This document shows positions 8,888 to 17,864 of a stretch of DNA of 64,000 nt, one piece after another. Positions within the stretch are counted from its first letter, which is position 1, and each line of letters begins with the position of its first letter. Under the pieces are notes generated by a model, which was not told the DNA's origin, made no database searches, and saw nothing but the letters and a program-made list of their open reading frames with translations. This DNA is from Mucilaginibacter terrigena (lineage in GTDB: Bacteria > Bacteroidota > Bacteroidia > Sphingobacteriales > Sphingobacteriaceae). The stretch is from contig NZ_SEWG01000005.1 in the NCBI RefSeq assembly GCF_004168255.1, forward strand, positions 186,001 to 250,000, given 5' to 3'. The position numbers were made by a program, and so were the translations under genes.

Positions 8888-8895
8888 TATCTTTG
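8888..8895 (+). promoter_or_regulatory. -7 promoter box TATCTTTG
   Basis: Exact TAnnTTTG match eight bases before the ATG of the M16 peptidase gene. A -33 TTG at the usual spacing is not evident. Confidence 0.45.
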
Positions 8896-8903
8896 AACCT
8901 TTT

Positions 8904-10133
8904 ATGACAGATCACCAGGTTCACGCGCTGCCAAATGGCATCCGTATATTATTTAAACATTCGCCTTCGCCTATTACGCATTGCTGTTTTGTACTAAACG
9001 CCGGATCGCGCGATGAATTGCCCCAAAAAGAAGGGCTGGCGCATTTTATTGAACATCTGCTATTTAAAGAGACCGAAAGGCGCAACACCCCGCAAATACT
9101 GAACAGGCTGGAACTGGTTGGCGCAGACCTTAATGCCTATACCACCAAAGAGTATACCTGCATCCATGCGTCGTTGCTGAAACAGCATTTGGAGCGCACG
9201 GTTGACCTGTTCGAAGATATCCTGTTCCACTCTACCTTCCCGGCAGAAGAGATGGAGAAGGAGCGTGGCGTGATCCTGGACGAGATCTCGTCATACCTTG
9301 ACCAGCCCGAGGAAGCTATACAGGACGATTTTGAGGAATACTTGTTTAAAGGCCATCCCATAGGGAATAACATTTTGGGCACGCCCGAGAGTGTTGGGGT
9401 ATTAAACGGCGACGATATTAAACAGTTTACCACTGCCAATAACAATACCCACCAAATGATCTTCGCGGTTTATGGCGATTATGATTTTAAAAAACTGGTA
9501 AAGCTTTGCGAGAAGTACTTTGGCAGCGTACCTGAAAACACCAATCAAAAGAACAGGATAACACCGGGCGAAGTTAACAGTGGCATATATCATTTACCCA
9601 AAGCCATATCGCAAACGCATTGTATTTTAGGCGGCAGGGCGTATCCATCGGCACACAAAAACAAGTATGGCTTACTGCTGCTCAACAACGTTTTGGGCGG
9701 TATGGGTATGAGCAACCGGCTAAACCTGGAGATCCGCGAAAAACATGGCATCGCTTATACCATTGAATCAAACTACACCTCGTTAACCGATACCGGTATA
9801 TTTTCTATTTACTTTGGTACCGATGCCGAAAAGGCCGACAAAGCATTAAAGCTGGTGCATAAAGAACTGAAGAGGCTGCGCGATAATAAGCTGGGGGCGG
9901 TACAGTTAAAACAAGCCAAAGAAAAGTTTATAGGGCAGATAGCCCTGGCCGAAGAAAGCCGCATGAGCCTGATCGTATCCATGGCCAAAAGCCTGCTTGA
10001 TTTTAACCGGATCGATTCGCTGGAAGACATATTTGCCAGGATAAACGCGGTTACTGCCGAAGATCTGCTGGAAATAAGCAACGAAATTTTTGATAATGAC
10101 CGTATGATAACCTTATTATTTGAGCCTAAGTAA
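8904..10133 (+). CDS. M16 family zinc peptidase
   Basis: The 409-residue protein belongs to the pitrilysin/processing-peptidase family. The inverted zinc motif HFIEH is at residues 47-51, with the distal glutamate in the ERGVILDEI region near 127. The second half (about 170-400) has the non-catalytic M16_C fold with the R-Y/G pattern near REKHGIAYTIES. No signal peptide is seen, so it is probably cytoplasmic. It ends 22 bases before the def start, and the def promoter overlaps its 3' end. Confidence 0.92.
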   Translation: MTDHQVHALPNGIRILFKHSPSPITHCCFVLNAGSRDELPQKEGLAHFIEHLLFKETERRNTPQILNRLELVGADLNAYTTKEYTCIHASLLKQHLERTVDLFEDILFHSTFPAEEMEKERGVILDEISSYLDQPEEAIQDDFEEYLFKGHPIGNNILGTPESVGVLNGDDIKQFTTANNNTHQMIFAVYGDYDFKKLVKLCEKYFGSVPENTNQKNRITPGEVNSGIYHLPKAISQTHCILGGRAYPSAHKNKYGLLLLNNVLGGMGMSNRLNLEIREKHGIAYTIESNYTSLTDTGIFSIYFGTDAEKADKALKLVHKELKRLRDNKLGAVQLKQAKEKFIGQIALAEESRMSLIVSMAKSLLDFNRIDSLEDIFARINAVTAEDLLEISNEIFDNDRMITLLFEPK

Positions 10134-10150
10134 TAAAACTTTTACCTTTG
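10119..10150 (+). promoter_or_regulatory. Promoter of def (TTTG-N20-TACCTTTG)
   Basis: A -33 TTTG at 10119-10122 and an exact -7 box TACCTTTG at 10143-10150 are separated by 20 bases, the Bacteroidota arrangement. The box ends five bases before the def ATG, so the transcript should be leaderless or nearly so. The -33 element lies inside the M16 gene. Confidence 0.65.
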
Positions 10151-10155
10151 CACCT

Positions 10156-10728
10156 ATGAAATATCCTATAATAGCATACGGCGACCCTGTATTAAGGAAA
10201 AAAGCCACATCTATTGAGCCTGATGAATACCCGCATATTAAAGAGTTGGTAGCCAACATGTTCGAAACCATGTATGGTGCCCGCGGTGTTGGGCTGGCGG
10301 CCCCGCAGGTGGGTATGTCTATGCGTTTGTTTGTGGTTGATGTTACTCCTTTCGACGATGAAGAACCGGAACTAAAAGATTTTAAGAAAGTTTTTATCAA
10401 CGCCTGCATCCTTGAAGAAAGCGGCGAGGAATGGGCTTTTAACGAGGGATGCCTCAGTATCCCGGATATAAGGGAGGATGTTTCTCGAAAATCGACCATT
10501 AAAATATCATATTACGACGAGAACTGGAAACACCACGAAGATACCTTTAGCGGTATGGCAGCACGCGTTATACAGCACGAATACGATCATATTGAAGGCA
10601 AACTTTTCACTGATAAGTTAAGCCCGCTGCGCAAGCGCCTGATAGAGAAAAAGCTGAACGATATTTCGAAAGGAGCTGTAGATGTGGAGTATAGAATGAA
10701 ATTCCCCGCTGCGAAGAAAGGGAGGTAA
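10156..10728 (+). CDS. def: Peptide deformylase
   Basis: The enzyme removes the N-formyl group from new proteins. All three motifs are present: GVGLAAPQVG at 44-53, EGCLSIP around Cys99, and the zinc-binding HEYDH at 141-145. The start is set at the ATG at 10156 (MKYPIIAYGDPVL); an upstream frame extension beginning at 10120 overlaps the M16 gene and its own promoter and is not used. Length 190 is normal for Bacteroidota. Confidence 0.96.
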   Translation: MKYPIIAYGDPVLRKKATSIEPDEYPHIKELVANMFETMYGARGVGLAAPQVGMSMRLFVVDVTPFDDEEPELKDFKKVFINACILEESGEEWAFNEGCLSIPDIREDVSRKSTIKISYYDENWKHHEDTFSGMAARVIQHEYDHIEGKLFTDKLSPLRKRLIEKKLNDISKGAVDVEYRMKFPAAKKGR

Positions 10729-10782
10729 GAGAATCAAGAGGTCAGGACACAAGAGCCAAGACCGAAGAAAACATATAGCGAA

Positions 10783-10818
10783 AAGGAAAGGGCTTCGAAT
10801 TATCGAAGCCCTTTCCTT
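10783..10818. terminator. Bidirectional hairpin terminator
   Basis: A perfect 16-base stem (aaggaaagggcttcga and its complement, 10783-10798 and 10803-10818) with a four-base loop lies between the convergent def and the minus-strand gene at 10884. It is A-rich on one side and T-rich on the other, so it can serve both directions. The flanks (10730-10780 and 10845-10880) are degenerate inverted copies of agaatcaagag-type sequence. Confidence 0.75.
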
Positions 10819-10883
10819 GTATATTATTCAGCTTTCGCAGCTATCTTCTATCTTGATTCTTGACTCTAATGGTCTTGCCTCTC

Positions 10884-11504
10884 TTACTTGCTGTCCCCGT
10901 CGGTAATGGACTTGATTAAACTGCCCCAGGCAAGCGGGTTGAGTAAAGGGTTGCTGCGCGAGTGTTGGTTAACAATGTCCTGGTGCATGCCCTGGGCCGT
11001 GGCCGATTGTATTTCCTGCCCATCCCTTGGCAGCGAATTGGTCATGGCTGTTAACGAGGCGCGGCTGATGTTTTTGCGGGCTATCTCCAGGTCGTCATCG
11101 GCTATTTTTGCGTTAACAAAATCCCTCCTGAACTCATCCGTAGTAGCCCAGGGAAATACCCTAACCATTGGCAAATTGGTAATTTGTGGTTTTATTAAAA
11201 CCTTTGCCGTATAACTTTTGCTTTTTATGTTGGCCGGGATAACTACAGTAACAGGCGCATAGCCAATGGCAGTAAACCGGAGGGAATCCTGCTCGTGCGC
11301 CACAAAAGAGAAGTAGCCTTTAAAGTTGGTAATGTTAACCGTGTTGTTGTTACTTAAGTTGGTAACGCTAACATAGGGTACCACAACCTCTGCGCTATCG
11401 GCATTATATACCACACCCGTAAACTGTATCAGCGGGCTTTCCTTTTTCTGGGAAAAAGCCGATAAGGATGTAAGTAAAAATAATACGCCAATTAATCTTT
11501 TCAT
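10884..11504 (-). CDS. Carboxypeptidase-regulatory-like secreted protein
   Basis: The 206-residue protein has a signal peptide (MKRLIGVLFLLTSLSAFSQK) and a CarboxypepD_reg-like beta-sandwich at about 27-100, with the GYFSFVAHEQDSLRFTAIGY pattern. The C-terminal half is polar and helical with no known domain. Such proteins are periplasmic or outer-membrane associated in Bacteroidota; no function can be given. It stands alone on the minus strand. Confidence 0.75.
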   Translation of the reverse strand: MKRLIGVLFLLTSLSAFSQKKESPLIQFTGVVYNADSAEVVVPYVSVTNLSNNNTVNITNFKGYFSFVAHEQDSLRFTAIGYAPVTVVIPANIKSKSYTAKVLIKPQITNLPMVRVFPWATTDEFRRDFVNAKIADDDLEIARKNISRASLTAMTNSLPRDGQEIQSATAQGMHQDIVNQHSRSNPLLNPLAWGSLIKSITDGDSK

Positions 11505-11608
11505 TTATTTTTTTAACACAAATTACCTGCCATGTTTATCAACGTTAAACAAGCAGGTAAAAATACATCATTGATGGCTATCAATAAGGTATTTAACACT
11601 TCTTAACA

Positions 11609-11887
11609 CTATCGCAAATTTTCCGGAAGCACGGCATTGGGGTCGTCAACGTCGGTTAGGTTTATTGCTTCTATGCCGGTTATTTCTGGTACGGCCTTTA
11701 AAATGGCTTGTTCAATTCCTGCCTTCAATGTCATAATGCTCATAGGGCACGAACCGCATGAACCTAAAAGCTTTAGTCTTACCACTTTTTCAGGAGTAAT
11801 TTCTTCAACAGAAACGTTACCTCCATCAGCCTCTAAATAAGGCCTTATGGTATCCAACGCTGCTTCCACCTGATCTGTTAAACTCAT
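11609..11887 (-). CDS. NifU-like Fe-S cluster scaffold/carrier
   Basis: The 92-residue protein is a stand-alone NifU C-terminal domain. The cluster-binding CGSCP motif gives Cys44 and Cys47, preceded by the conserved LEADGGNV block near 18-25. It likely carries or scaffolds a [4Fe-4S] cluster between two subunits. It lies 25 bases downstream of the Mrp gene, which strongly supports a joint role in Fe-S delivery. Confidence 0.93.
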   Translation of the reverse strand: MSLTDQVEAALDTIRPYLEADGGNVSVEEITPEKVVRLKLLGSCGSCPMSIMTLKAGIEQAILKAVPEITGIEAINLTDVDDPNAVLPENLR

Positions 11888-11912
11888 TTTATTAAATTAT
11901 AAAGTAAAGTTA

Positions 11913-13001
11913 TTAATTATTTACCACATTTAAGTTATCTGCCTTTTGGGCATTACATATAGAAACCTGCTGGGCTACACGCCTGGCCATTTCCATAAAA
12001 GCGGTGGTCATTATGCCATCATCATCCAAAACTATCGGCCTGCCTGCATCACCCGATTCGCTTATGCCTTTTATCAGCGGGATCTCTCCTAAAAAAGGCA
12101 CATCCAGTTGCTGCGCAAGCTTTTTGCCGCCGCCCTGGCCAAATATGTAATATTTATTATTGGGTAGTTCTTCGGGCGTAAAGTAGGCCATATTTTCTAC
12201 AACACCCATAATAGGTACATTAATGGCCGGCATCATAAACATGCCAATGCCTTTTTTGGCATCGGCCAGCGCTACGTTTTGCGGCGTGGTTACAATTACA
12301 GCGCCCGTAACCGGGAAACTTTGCGTAACCGTAATGTGGATATCGCCGGTGCCCGGTGGCAGGTCTATCACCAAATAATCCAATTCGCCCCAGTCTGCAT
12401 CGTTAAACAATTGCTTTACCGCGGTTGATACCATTGGCCCGCGCCATGGCACGGGTTGGTTTGGGTCGGTGAAAAAACCTATCGATAATAACTTTATCCC
12501 GTATTTCTCAATTGGCTCTATCCGGGTTTTACCGTTGTCCTGCGTGGCTTTTGGGCGTACGCCTTCCAGGCCGAACATAATGGGGATAGACGGGCCATAA
12601 ATATCGGCGTCTATTAATCCAACCTTAGCGCCTGTCTTAGAAAGCGCCAGCGCCAGGTTAACCGATACCGTAGATTTACCTACCCCGCCTTTACCGGATG
12701 CTACCGCGATGATGTTCTTCACGCCGGGTACACCCGTGTTGCGCTGGGTGGTCACCTGCGACGTCATGTTTACCGTAACCTCGATATCTTTACTGATAAA
12801 ATGGCTGATGGCGTTGCGGCAGGCATTTTCTATCAGGGCTTTTAAGGGGCAGGCAGGCGTGGTTAACACTACCGAAAAGCTCAGCTTATTGCCGTCGATA
12901 TGTATATCCTGGATCATGTTAAGGGTTACCAGGTCCTTTTTCAGGTCCGGTTCTTCAACATTGCCGAGGGCTTGTAAAACTTGTTCTTTAGTAAAATCCA
13001 T
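11913..13001 (-). CDS. Mrp/ApbC family Fe-S carrier ATPase
   Basis: The 362-residue protein has an N-terminal MIP18/DUF59 domain (about 1-80, with TTPACPL around Cys51) and a P-loop domain starting at the deviant Walker A SGKGGVGKS, 102-110. The switch region LVIDLPPGTGDIH is present. The CxxC pair that binds the cluster in many Mrp/NBP35 proteins is not visible: the usual place reads NMAYFTPEELPNNKYYIFG. This form is common in Bacteroidota. The gene precedes the NifU-like gene in the same operon. Confidence 0.92.
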   Translation of the reverse strand: MDFTKEQVLQALGNVEEPDLKKDLVTLNMIQDIHIDGNKLSFSVVLTTPACPLKALIENACRNAISHFISKDIEVTVNMTSQVTTQRNTGVPGVKNIIAVASGKGGVGKSTVSVNLALALSKTGAKVGLIDADIYGPSIPIMFGLEGVRPKATQDNGKTRIEPIEKYGIKLLSIGFFTDPNQPVPWRGPMVSTAVKQLFNDADWGELDYLVIDLPPGTGDIHITVTQSFPVTGAVIVTTPQNVALADAKKGIGMFMMPAINVPIMGVVENMAYFTPEELPNNKYYIFGQGGGKKLAQQLDVPFLGEIPLIKGISESGDAGRPIVLDDDGIMTTAFMEMARRVAQQVSICNAQKADNLNVVNN

Positions 13002-13078
13002 ATTTATTTAACCGTAAAAATACGAAAACAGGTACCTGCATGCGTTTGTTATGAAAAACAATTTGCAGTTTGCAGCCG

Positions 13079-13108
13079 TTTGCACCACATTGTAATTGTT
13101 TAGTTTTG
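13079..13108 (+). promoter_or_regulatory. Promoter TTTG-N18-TAGTTTTG
   Basis: A -33 TTTG at 13079-13082 and an exact -7 box TAGTTTTG at 13101-13108 precede the transglycosylase ATG at 13124. The box argues against the TTG at 13070 as the start codon. Confidence 0.5.
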
Positions 13109-13123
13109 AAGCAAATTTCCTAT

Positions 13124-15376
13124 ATGCGCCGTATTAACCCCAAATATATCCGTATTGCAGGTATAACCGCCCTTGTATTAGTAGTTATTATGCTGATAGG
13201 CGGATACATTGCCTATACAAAACGAGAGGTATTGCTTCAAAAAGCTATCTACAAAGCTAAAGCAAAAGCAAAAAGGGATTATAATTTAGATGTAAAAATA
13301 GGTTCGGCACGTTTTACAGGCCTTAGTACCGTTGCTTTTTCTGATATCAGCGTGGTGCCTTACCAGCGCGACAGCCTGGTTTCGGTTAAGCAATTTAGCG
13401 TAAGTGTTAAGATCTTTCCGCTGATATTCGGTAATATAAAACTGGCCGATGTGATCCTGCAGGACGGCCAACTTAACTTAACCAGTGTAAAAGGCGTTAA
13501 AAACTTCGATTTCCTTTTCAAAAAGAAAAAGGATACTACCAATACCGGCAACCGGGTAGATCTGGCCGAACTATCTAACAACCTTATTAACGAAGTGTTG
13601 TACAAGATTCCCGATAACCTATCATTGCATAATTTTTTAGTGAGTTTTAGGGACGATAGCACCCATGTTAAAATGCTTGCCCAAACCGCCATTATTAAAG
13701 ATGGCAGACTGGCATCAACCATCAACGTAAACGAAGGTGCGGCAACCTGGCATATCGACGGTAAAATGCAGCCATCTGATAAGGATATTGATGTGCACCT
13801 GTACGCCGATGGCAAAAAGGTAGAGTTACCCTTTATCGAAAAGAAATTTAAACTAAAACTAAACTTTGATACCATTAGCACCAAACTGAGTAATGTTGAG
13901 CATAGCGATGGTGAAACAAAAATATATGGCTCGTGGAGCGTGCGTAACCTGTTGCTTAACCATCCGGGCCTCTCGGTTGCAGATATCGTAGTGCCAAACG
14001 GGTCAATTGACGCCAATGTATTTGTGGGTACAAATTATATATCGCTGGATAGCTCATCGGTTATTCACCTTAAAAAACTTACCGCTAACCCCTACGCCAA
14101 GTACACGCTTAACCCTGTAAAAATCTACGAGTTAAAGTTAAAAACCGGCTGGCAGAACGCGCAGGATGTGTTCGACTCGTTCCCTACCGGGATGTTCGAG
14201 TCTTTAGAGGGGATAAAGGTAACGGGTAAATTAAATTATAACCTTAACCTGTTTTTGAACTGGGCGCATATTGATGATATGGTATTTGATTCGCGGCTGC
14301 AAAAGGACGGCGACTTTCGCATACTTAAATACGGCAAGGCCGACCTGGGTAAACTGAACAAAACATTTGTGTACACGCCGTACGAAAGGGGGAAGGCTAT
14401 GCCACCGCATACTATTGGTCCCGGCAACCCCGATTTTGTGCCGTTGCAGGACATTTCGCCAAACCTGCGCAATGCGGTTATGACAGCCGAAGACCCTTCT
14501 TTTTATACCAACCGCGGGTTTGTGGACGAATCGATCCGTAAATCGTTTGTTACAGATATCAAGGAAAAGAAATTTAAGCGCGGCGGCAGCACCATATCTA
14601 TGCAGCTGATCAAAAACTCGTTTTTAAGCCGTAACAAAACCTTGTCGCGTAAAATAGAGGAGATCCTGATCGTTTGGCTGATAGAGAATAACCGCATCAT
14701 GAGTAAGAACCGTATGCTGGAGGTTTACTTTAATATTATTGAGTGGGGCCGCGGCATTTATGGTATAGGCGAGGCATCCAGGTATTACTTTGGCAAATCA
14801 CCATCAGAGCTTACCGTTGGCGAGAGTATTTACCTGGCCAGTATTGTGCCAAACCCCAAAGCGGGATTGTACGCTTTTCAGCCGGATGGTACTTTAAGGC
14901 AGGGCCTTCATGGGTATTTTAACCTGATAGGCCGGTTAATGGCAAGCAGGGGGCTGGTACAGCGCGATACCAATGCTTACGGCTTTTATAACGTACGTTT
15001 ACGCGAGAGCCTGCGCAGGGAAGCGCCGGCAGATACCCTTGTGGCCGACAGCCTGATACGGCAAACGGGCGATGATGATACCGACGTTGGCGTTGCACCG
15101 GTTTTTGAGGAGCCTAAACATCCTAATTTTTTCCAAAGGCTTTTTGGCAAAAAAGATACGGCTGCAGCAAAAATGGAAAAGAAAATAGAGGAGACCAATG
15201 ACGCTATAAAAGCCCGCCTTAAGCTGGAAATTGAAAAGGTAAAGGCCGATTATAAATTACGGGTTGATAACGTAGATACCGCGGGGAGAACAAAAAAGGA
15301 AATTAAAGCCGAGAAAAACCGGTTGAAAGATGAGGGTAAAGAAAAGGTGAAAGAACTAAAAGACCGCATGCCCTAA
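13124..15376 (+). CDS. GT51 peptidoglycan transglycosylase with long AsmA-like N-terminal part
   Basis: The 750-residue protein has a membrane anchor at about 10-30. A periplasmic region of about 400 residues follows, with beta-rich AsmA-like segments such as LDVKIGSARFTGLSTVAFSD. The GT51 domain spans about 430-650: the catalytic EDPSFYTNRG near 454, RGGSTISMQLIKN near 485 and YFNIIEWGRGIYG are all present. There is no transpeptidase domain; the C-terminus (about 680-750) is a charged coiled coil. It should polymerise lipid II like a monofunctional transglycosylase. The start at 13124 fits the promoter. It is coupled to the next gene (TAATG). Confidence 0.88.
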   Translation: MRRINPKYIRIAGITALVLVVIMLIGGYIAYTKREVLLQKAIYKAKAKAKRDYNLDVKIGSARFTGLSTVAFSDISVVPYQRDSLVSVKQFSVSVKIFPLIFGNIKLADVILQDGQLNLTSVKGVKNFDFLFKKKKDTTNTGNRVDLAELSNNLINEVLYKIPDNLSLHNFLVSFRDDSTHVKMLAQTAIIKDGRLASTINVNEGAATWHIDGKMQPSDKDIDVHLYADGKKVELPFIEKKFKLKLNFDTISTKLSNVEHSDGETKIYGSWSVRNLLLNHPGLSVADIVVPNGSIDANVFVGTNYISLDSSSVIHLKKLTANPYAKYTLNPVKIYELKLKTGWQNAQDVFDSFPTGMFESLEGIKVTGKLNYNLNLFLNWAHIDDMVFDSRLQKDGDFRILKYGKADLGKLNKTFVYTPYERGKAMPPHTIGPGNPDFVPLQDISPNLRNAVMTAEDPSFYTNRGFVDESIRKSFVTDIKEKKFKRGGSTISMQLIKNSFLSRNKTLSRKIEEILIVWLIENNRIMSKNRMLEVYFNIIEWGRGIYGIGEASRYYFGKSPSELTVGESIYLASIVPNPKAGLYAFQPDGTLRQGLHGYFNLIGRLMASRGLVQRDTNAYGFYNVRLRESLRREAPADTLVADSLIRQTGDDDTDVGVAPVFEEPKHPNFFQRLFGKKDTAAAKMEKKIEETNDAIKARLKLEIEKVKADYKLRVDNVDTAGRTKKEIKAEKNRLKDEGKEKVKELKDRMP

Positions 15377-15768
15377 TGCAGGAGAAGTTTGATTTGGCCC
15401 TGCCCGGGGACTTTACTATCCCCCGGGATAATAGCCGGGTGCAAAAAAACATGAACGCTATTTTTAGCCAGGGCGGCGAACCATATATGACTTTAGTAGC
15501 AGCGTTAACCGAAGAAAATAAAGAGAAATTTGGTTCGCCAAAATTTACTGGGTTACATTTTGAAGTTAAACAGTTTAACCCCAGCCTACTAAGCGGGCGC
15601 CTGCGGATAAAATACAATATGGAACTTACCTTTAGCTGTTCGGGTATTATAAATTACTTAAATAACCAGCATTCTTACTGGAATTTTAAGATAGATAAAG
15701 CTTTGGCCGTAGTACGTTTTGTTGGCGATGAATACGGCGATCTGCGCTCTACTGCCGACGAATTTTAA
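15376..15768 (+). CDS. Small protein coupled to the transglycosylase gene
   Basis: The 130-residue product begins at an ATG that overlaps the transglycosylase stop codon. It has no signal peptide and no recognised domain. The sequence is mixed alpha/beta, with patterns such as KFTGLHFEVKQFNPSLLSGR and a C-terminal FVGDEYGDLRSTADEF. The tight coupling suggests a shared function or shared regulation. The family is not recognised. Confidence 0.7.
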   Translation: MQEKFDLALPGDFTIPRDNSRVQKNMNAIFSQGGEPYMTLVAALTEENKEKFGSPKFTGLHFEVKQFNPSLLSGRLRIKYNMELTFSCSGIINYLNNQHSYWNFKIDKALAVVRFVGDEYGDLRSTADEF

Positions 15769-15899
15769 GCCGTTCGTTGATAATTGAAACAGATTAGTAC
15801 GTAACCGGCGACACACACCCAAACAAACTCAAGTTTAAATATTTTAACCAAATGTTAATTTCGGCATGGGCTTTGCATAACTATCTGAAATACATAGCC

Positions 15900-16265
15900 A
15901 TGCCCAAGAAGATACTAATAGTTGACGATAATGAATTGATAGTTGAAGTGATGAGCTACATACTGATCAATAGCGGATACGATGTATCATCATTAAGCAA
16001 CGGCGATATGGTGGTGGATGAAGTAAAAAACACCCACCCCGATCTTTTAATTATGGATGCTGTAATGCCGGGCATGGATGGCCGGGCTATTTGTAAAATA
16101 TTAAAGGACGATAAAGAAACCGGGAACATGCCCGTAATTATCTGTTCGGCCGAGGACGATCTTGATGAAGCCCTTAGGCAGGATGGCGCCCCCGACGATA
16201 TTTTGCATAAGCCATTTGACATTACCGCGCTTATCCACAAAGTGGAGCTGCAACTTGCCGCATAA
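15900..16265 (+). CDS. Single-domain response regulator
   Basis: The 121-residue protein is a stand-alone receiver domain (CheY-like). Acidic pocket Asp9/Asp10 (IVDDNE), phospho-acceptor Asp53 (LLIMDAVMPGMDG), Ser83 at the Thr/Ser position and Lys104 in HKPFD are all present. The start is placed at the ATG at 15900 because MPKKILIVDD is the usual family start; an ATG at 15852 would add 16 unconserved residues. No kinase gene is adjacent and no output domain exists. Confidence 0.9.
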   Translation: MPKKILIVDDNELIVEVMSYILINSGYDVSSLSNGDMVVDEVKNTHPDLLIMDAVMPGMDGRAICKILKDDKETGNMPVIICSAEDDLDEALRQDGAPDDILHKPFDITALIHKVELQLAA

Positions 16266-16356
16266 GCTTAATAATGGCTTAAAAACCCCTAAATTTTCAA
16301 ATAAAATTATATAACCCGCGTTAAGGTTTATCTTTACCCCCGAGAAGATTAGAGAT

Positions 16357-16590
16357 ATGGGATTACCGCTGAGGATTACTTTTAACGATAAGGATTATGT
16401 TTACCAGATTGTAAATAGCCGCCTTATCAACCAAAACACTACCGAACTTGAGTTATTGCTTAACGGCGAAAAGCTACAGCTTACAAAACAAAACACCATC
16501 TGGATCCAAAAAGAAGGCGAGCACCACACCCTCGACCCGCAATTTGTGCAGGCGCTGGGAAGATCGGTATCGCTGAGGTTGAGGATGTAG
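16357..16590 (+). CDS. Small conserved hypothetical protein
   Basis: The 77-residue product starts MGLPLRITFNDKDYVYQIVN. It alternates beta-strand-like segments and has no membrane segment. No family is recognised beyond resemblance to small cytoplasmic proteins of this group. A near-consensus box TATCTTTA at 16329-16336 precedes it. Confidence 0.6.
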   Translation: MGLPLRITFNDKDYVYQIVNSRLINQNTTELELLLNGEKLQLTKQNTIWIQKEGEHHTLDPQFVQALGRSVSLRLRM

Positions 16591-16685
16591 TAGAGTTGGA
16601 TAAGTTATGTAACTTAAAACACGTCTTTGCTTAAATATAATTAAATCTTATATTAGATAAATTTTGCAAGACCCTATTGCATTTC

Positions 16686-17864
16686 ATGATAAAAAATATT
16701 TTCAAAAAAAATGTCGTTGAATTCTTTGCTGGAATAGGATTAATGCGTTTGGGCTTAGAGAAAGCTAATTGGAACGTAACATTCGCCAATGACATCGATC
16801 CGATAAAAGAGAAGCTATACAAAAACAATTTTAATAATTTCGAAGACCATTTTTGTCTTGAAGATATTCATTTACTTAAGCCAGAAGCTATTCCTACAAG
16901 CGCCTTGGCAACGGCATCGTTTCCCTGTACAGACCTTTCGTTAGCTGGACGTAGAGCGGGATTAAATGGACAACACTCTTCTGCATTTTGGGGATTTATT
17001 AATATTTTAAAAGGCATGGGAAAACGAAAGCCGCCATTAGTGCTTTTGGAAAATGTAGCCGGATTCTTGACATCAAATGAAGGGAATGATTTTAAAGATG
17101 CTCTTACCGCGTTGAATAAACTAGGTTACTCTGTAGATGCATTTATTATAAACGCTGCTAATTTCGTTCCTCAAAGTAGAGTTCGTCTATTTGTAGTTGG
17201 TAAATTTGTTAATCAACTTACAAAAGATACTTTTAAAGTTCGCGAGTATTTTCCAGAAACGGATTTTAGACCCACCAAATTAGTCAAGTTTATTTATAAT
17301 AATCCAGAAATTAACTGGGATATAAATCATGGCTTAGCTCCATTACCTCAACTGGGAAACACCATCGAAAGTATTGTAGAAAATGTAGATTCGAACTCTG
17401 ACACATGGTGGAACGCACAAAGAGTTGAATATTTTTTAAATCAAACATCAAACGCACACCTTTCTAAATTGCTTAATTTAAAAAGAGGCAATGATTACAC
17501 TTATTTAACCGCTTTTAGACGTGTAAGAAATGGACGTTCAATGGCTGAAATTCGCTTTGATGGTATTGCTGGTTGTTTGCGAACCCCTAAAGGAGGTAGT
17601 GCAAGACAAATTCTTTTACAAGTTGGAAAAGATGAAGTTAATATAAGATTATTAAACCCTAAAGAATGTGCTCGATTAATGGGCGCTGATGATTTTAATA
17701 TTTCAGGTACATTAAACGAAGCTTTATTTGGCTTTGGAGATGCTGTCTGTGTTCCTGTTATAACTTGGATAGCTAATAATTACCTTAATCAAGCGCTTAC
17801 ACAAGTTATTAATCTAAAAGAACAATCTGTTAAAGGAATCGAAAAGTATGCAAAACTTGCCTAA
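16686..17864 (+). CDS. DNA cytosine-5 methyltransferase (type II R-M)
   Basis: The enzyme methylates cytosine C5 at a recognition site that cannot be read from sequence. Of the 392 residues, motif I FFAGIGLMRLG is at about 13-23, motif IV FPCTDLSLAG has catalytic Cys81, motif VI ENVAGF is near 122, motif VIII is QSRVRLFVVG, and motifs IX/X are SARQ and FGDAVCVPVI. The start at ATG 16686 is chosen over a TTG at 16677. The DNA is clearly more AT-rich than the neighbours, which suggests horizontal transfer. It overlaps the nuclease gene by 17 bases. Confidence 0.93.
   Translation: MIKNIFKKNVVEFFAGIGLMRLGLEKANWNVTFANDIDPIKEKLYKNNFNNFEDHFCLEDIHLLKPEAIPTSALATASFPCTDLSLAGRRAGLNGQHSSAFWGFINILKGMGKRKPPLVLLENVAGFLTSNEGNDFKDALTALNKLGYSVDAFIINAANFVPQSRVRLFVVGKFVNQLTKDTFKVREYFPETDFRPTKLVKFIYNNPEINWDINHGLAPLPQLGNTIESIVENVDSNSDTWWNAQRVEYFLNQTSNAHLSKLLNLKRGNDYTYLTAFRRVRNGRSMAEIRFDGIAGCLRTPKGGSARQILLQVGKDEVNIRLLNPKECARLMGADDFNISGTLNEALFGFGDAVCVPVITWIANNYLNQALTQVINLKEQSVKGIEKYAKLA

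Noticed and set aside
13070..13123. Longer start for the transglycosylase
   Set aside because: A TTG at 13070 would place the promoter box inside the coding region; the ATG at 13124 directly precedes the membrane anchor.
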